From SZUA-22 sp963751695 (GTDB lineage Bacteria; Bacteroidota; Ignavibacteria; Ignavibacteriales; Melioribacteraceae), in the NCBI GenBank assembly GCA_963751695.1, contig CAVVVP010000009.1:434001-498000 (forward strand): a stretch of 64,000 bases of DNA, given 5' to 3'. The position numbers were made by a program, and so were the translations under genes. The notes below the pieces were generated by a model. The model had not been told where the DNA came from and ran no database searches. It saw nothing but the letters and a program-made list of their open reading frames with translations. Below, one piece after another: positions 63,311-64,000 of this stretch (position 1 is its first letter; each line of letters begins with the position of its first letter).

Positions 63311-64000
63311 AATATCATTTTTAGGAGATATATCTTTAAATAATCGTTACAATAAACTCCATAGTGAGGGAAGTAATCCATTTTTTTTGGTATCAAAAAT
63401 TCTATCAAGATCAGATCTTAATATTGGAAACCTGGAGTGCCTCAGCGTGGGTGATTCAGAAAATTACGAAAGAAAACCACGGTTATCCACAAAAACTGAA
63501 ACACTAAGTTTTCTCAAGAATATTCCTTTGTCTATTGCCTGTCTTGCAAATAATCATGTGGCAGATAATTTAGAAAAAGGATTTACAAATACGATAAATC
63601 AATTAGAAGAATTTAAAATAGAATATCTAGGTGCCTCAAATCATTATGGAGAGGAAGTAAAACCAGTTATCAAAATGGTAAATGGAATAAAGATCTGTAT
63701 CCTCAATTATGTTTCTAAAGATACTGATCCAATGATTCCTAATGATTGTCAAATTAATCTAAATTTATTAGATAGAGGTAAGGTATTAAATGACTTAAAA
63801 AACTTTAAAAATGATGCAGATTATTTAATCTTAGTTCTTCATTGGGGAGGTAAAGTAGAAAATTATTACTATCCAGATTGGGAACAACCCAAGTTAGCAC
63901 ATGAGTTCATTGATGCGGGGGTAGATCTTATTATTGGACACCATTCTCATACAATTCAACCCTATGAAATTTATAAAGGCAAGCACATTTTTTATAGTAT
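63303..64000 (+). CDS. CapA-like metallophosphatase-fold protein, cut by the window edge
   Basis: The visible 232 residues begin ARISFLGDISLNN and include NIGNLECLS, CLANNHVADN and VLHWGGKVENYYYPDWEQPKLAHE, then GVDLIIGHHSHTIQPYEIY: the CapA/PgsA pattern of a calcineurin-like fold. CapA proteins belong to poly-gamma-glutamate or capsule export systems. The ATG is at 63303, overlapping the stop of the preceding glycosyltransferase gene; the C terminus lies outside. An ATP-grasp gene two genes upstream makes a peptide-like capsule component conceivable. Confidence 0.88.
   Translation, partial: MARISFLGDISLNNRYNKLHSEGSNPFFLVSKILSRSDLNIGNLECLSVGDSENYERKPRLSTKTETLSFLKNIPLSIACLANNHVADNLEKGFTNTINQLEEFKIEYLGASNHYGEEVKPVIKMVNGIKICILNYVSKDTDPMIPNDCQINLNLLDRGKVLNDLKNFKNDADYLILVLHWGGKVENYYYPDWEQPKLAHEFIDAGVDLIIGHHSHTIQPYEIYKGKHIFYS

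Overview
The window reads as chromosome of an AT-rich bacterium of the Bacteroidota/Chlorobi/Ignavibacteriota group, most likely an Ignavibacteriota-type organism (inference). The main clue is a secreted M1 peptidase ending in a type IX secretion sorting domain that opens with the NYPNPFNPNTTI signature. Others are the long, insert-containing IspG, a sodium-pumping methylmalonyl-CoA decarboxylase operon, and many BNR-type or lipoprotein exports. No phage, insertion sequence or CRISPR array was seen.

Layout. (1) 1-14.8 kb, accessory sugar utilisation: two tandem GH38 alpha-mannosidase genes (both frame-broken), two paralogous LacI-type repressors, L-fucose isomerase, then a separate operon of SIS isomerase, HAD phosphatase, GH2 glycosidase, DegT-type aminotransferase and Gfo/Idh oxidoreductase. 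The LacI genes and this operon share a CAATCGATTG operator-like palindrome. (2) 14.8-28.3 kb, mostly core: GH13 enzyme and DnaG (minus), DJ-1 protein, IspG, a large BNR-repeat exported protein, Nif3/DUF34 with its zinc-ribbon partner, RadA and an MlaF-type ATPase. (3) 28.4-35.3 kb: an exported acidic repeat protein divergent from a histidine kinase/response regulator pair, then ArsC-like, DUF2179, B12-radical SAM, HAD, Nudix and tRNA-Asn genes. (4) 35.4-39.5 kb: methylmalonyl-CoA epimerase plus the four subunits of the sodium-pumping decarboxylase. (5) 39.6-43 kb: secreted M1 peptidase and a lipoprotein. (6) 43.1-64 kb: a large surface polysaccharide cluster that starts behind a sigma-54-like promoter and a 28-codon ORF coupled to the first enzyme.

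The polysaccharide cluster codes for parts of several nucleotide-sugar routes: a WbpA/WbpB/WbpD set towards UDP-2,3-diacetamido uronic acid, RfbF/RfbG to CDP-4-keto-6-deoxyglucose with a 3,5-epimerase and an aminotransferase, and an AlgD-like GDP-mannose dehydrogenase. It also has a carbamoyltransferase cassette (SxtJ-like, DUF5989), acetyltransferase, glycosyltransferases, polysaccharide deacetylase, flippase, polymerase, an ATP-grasp ligase and a CapA-like protein cut by the window edge.

Caution on quality: genes in 1-13.1 kb and 49.4-57.8 kb carry many single-base frame shifts, while everything between is intact. Several shifts fall in short homopolymers and are cured by changing one base, so sequencing indels are at least as likely as real gene decay. 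These loci are typed as pseudogene where the frame is broken, but the proteins may be functional in the organism.
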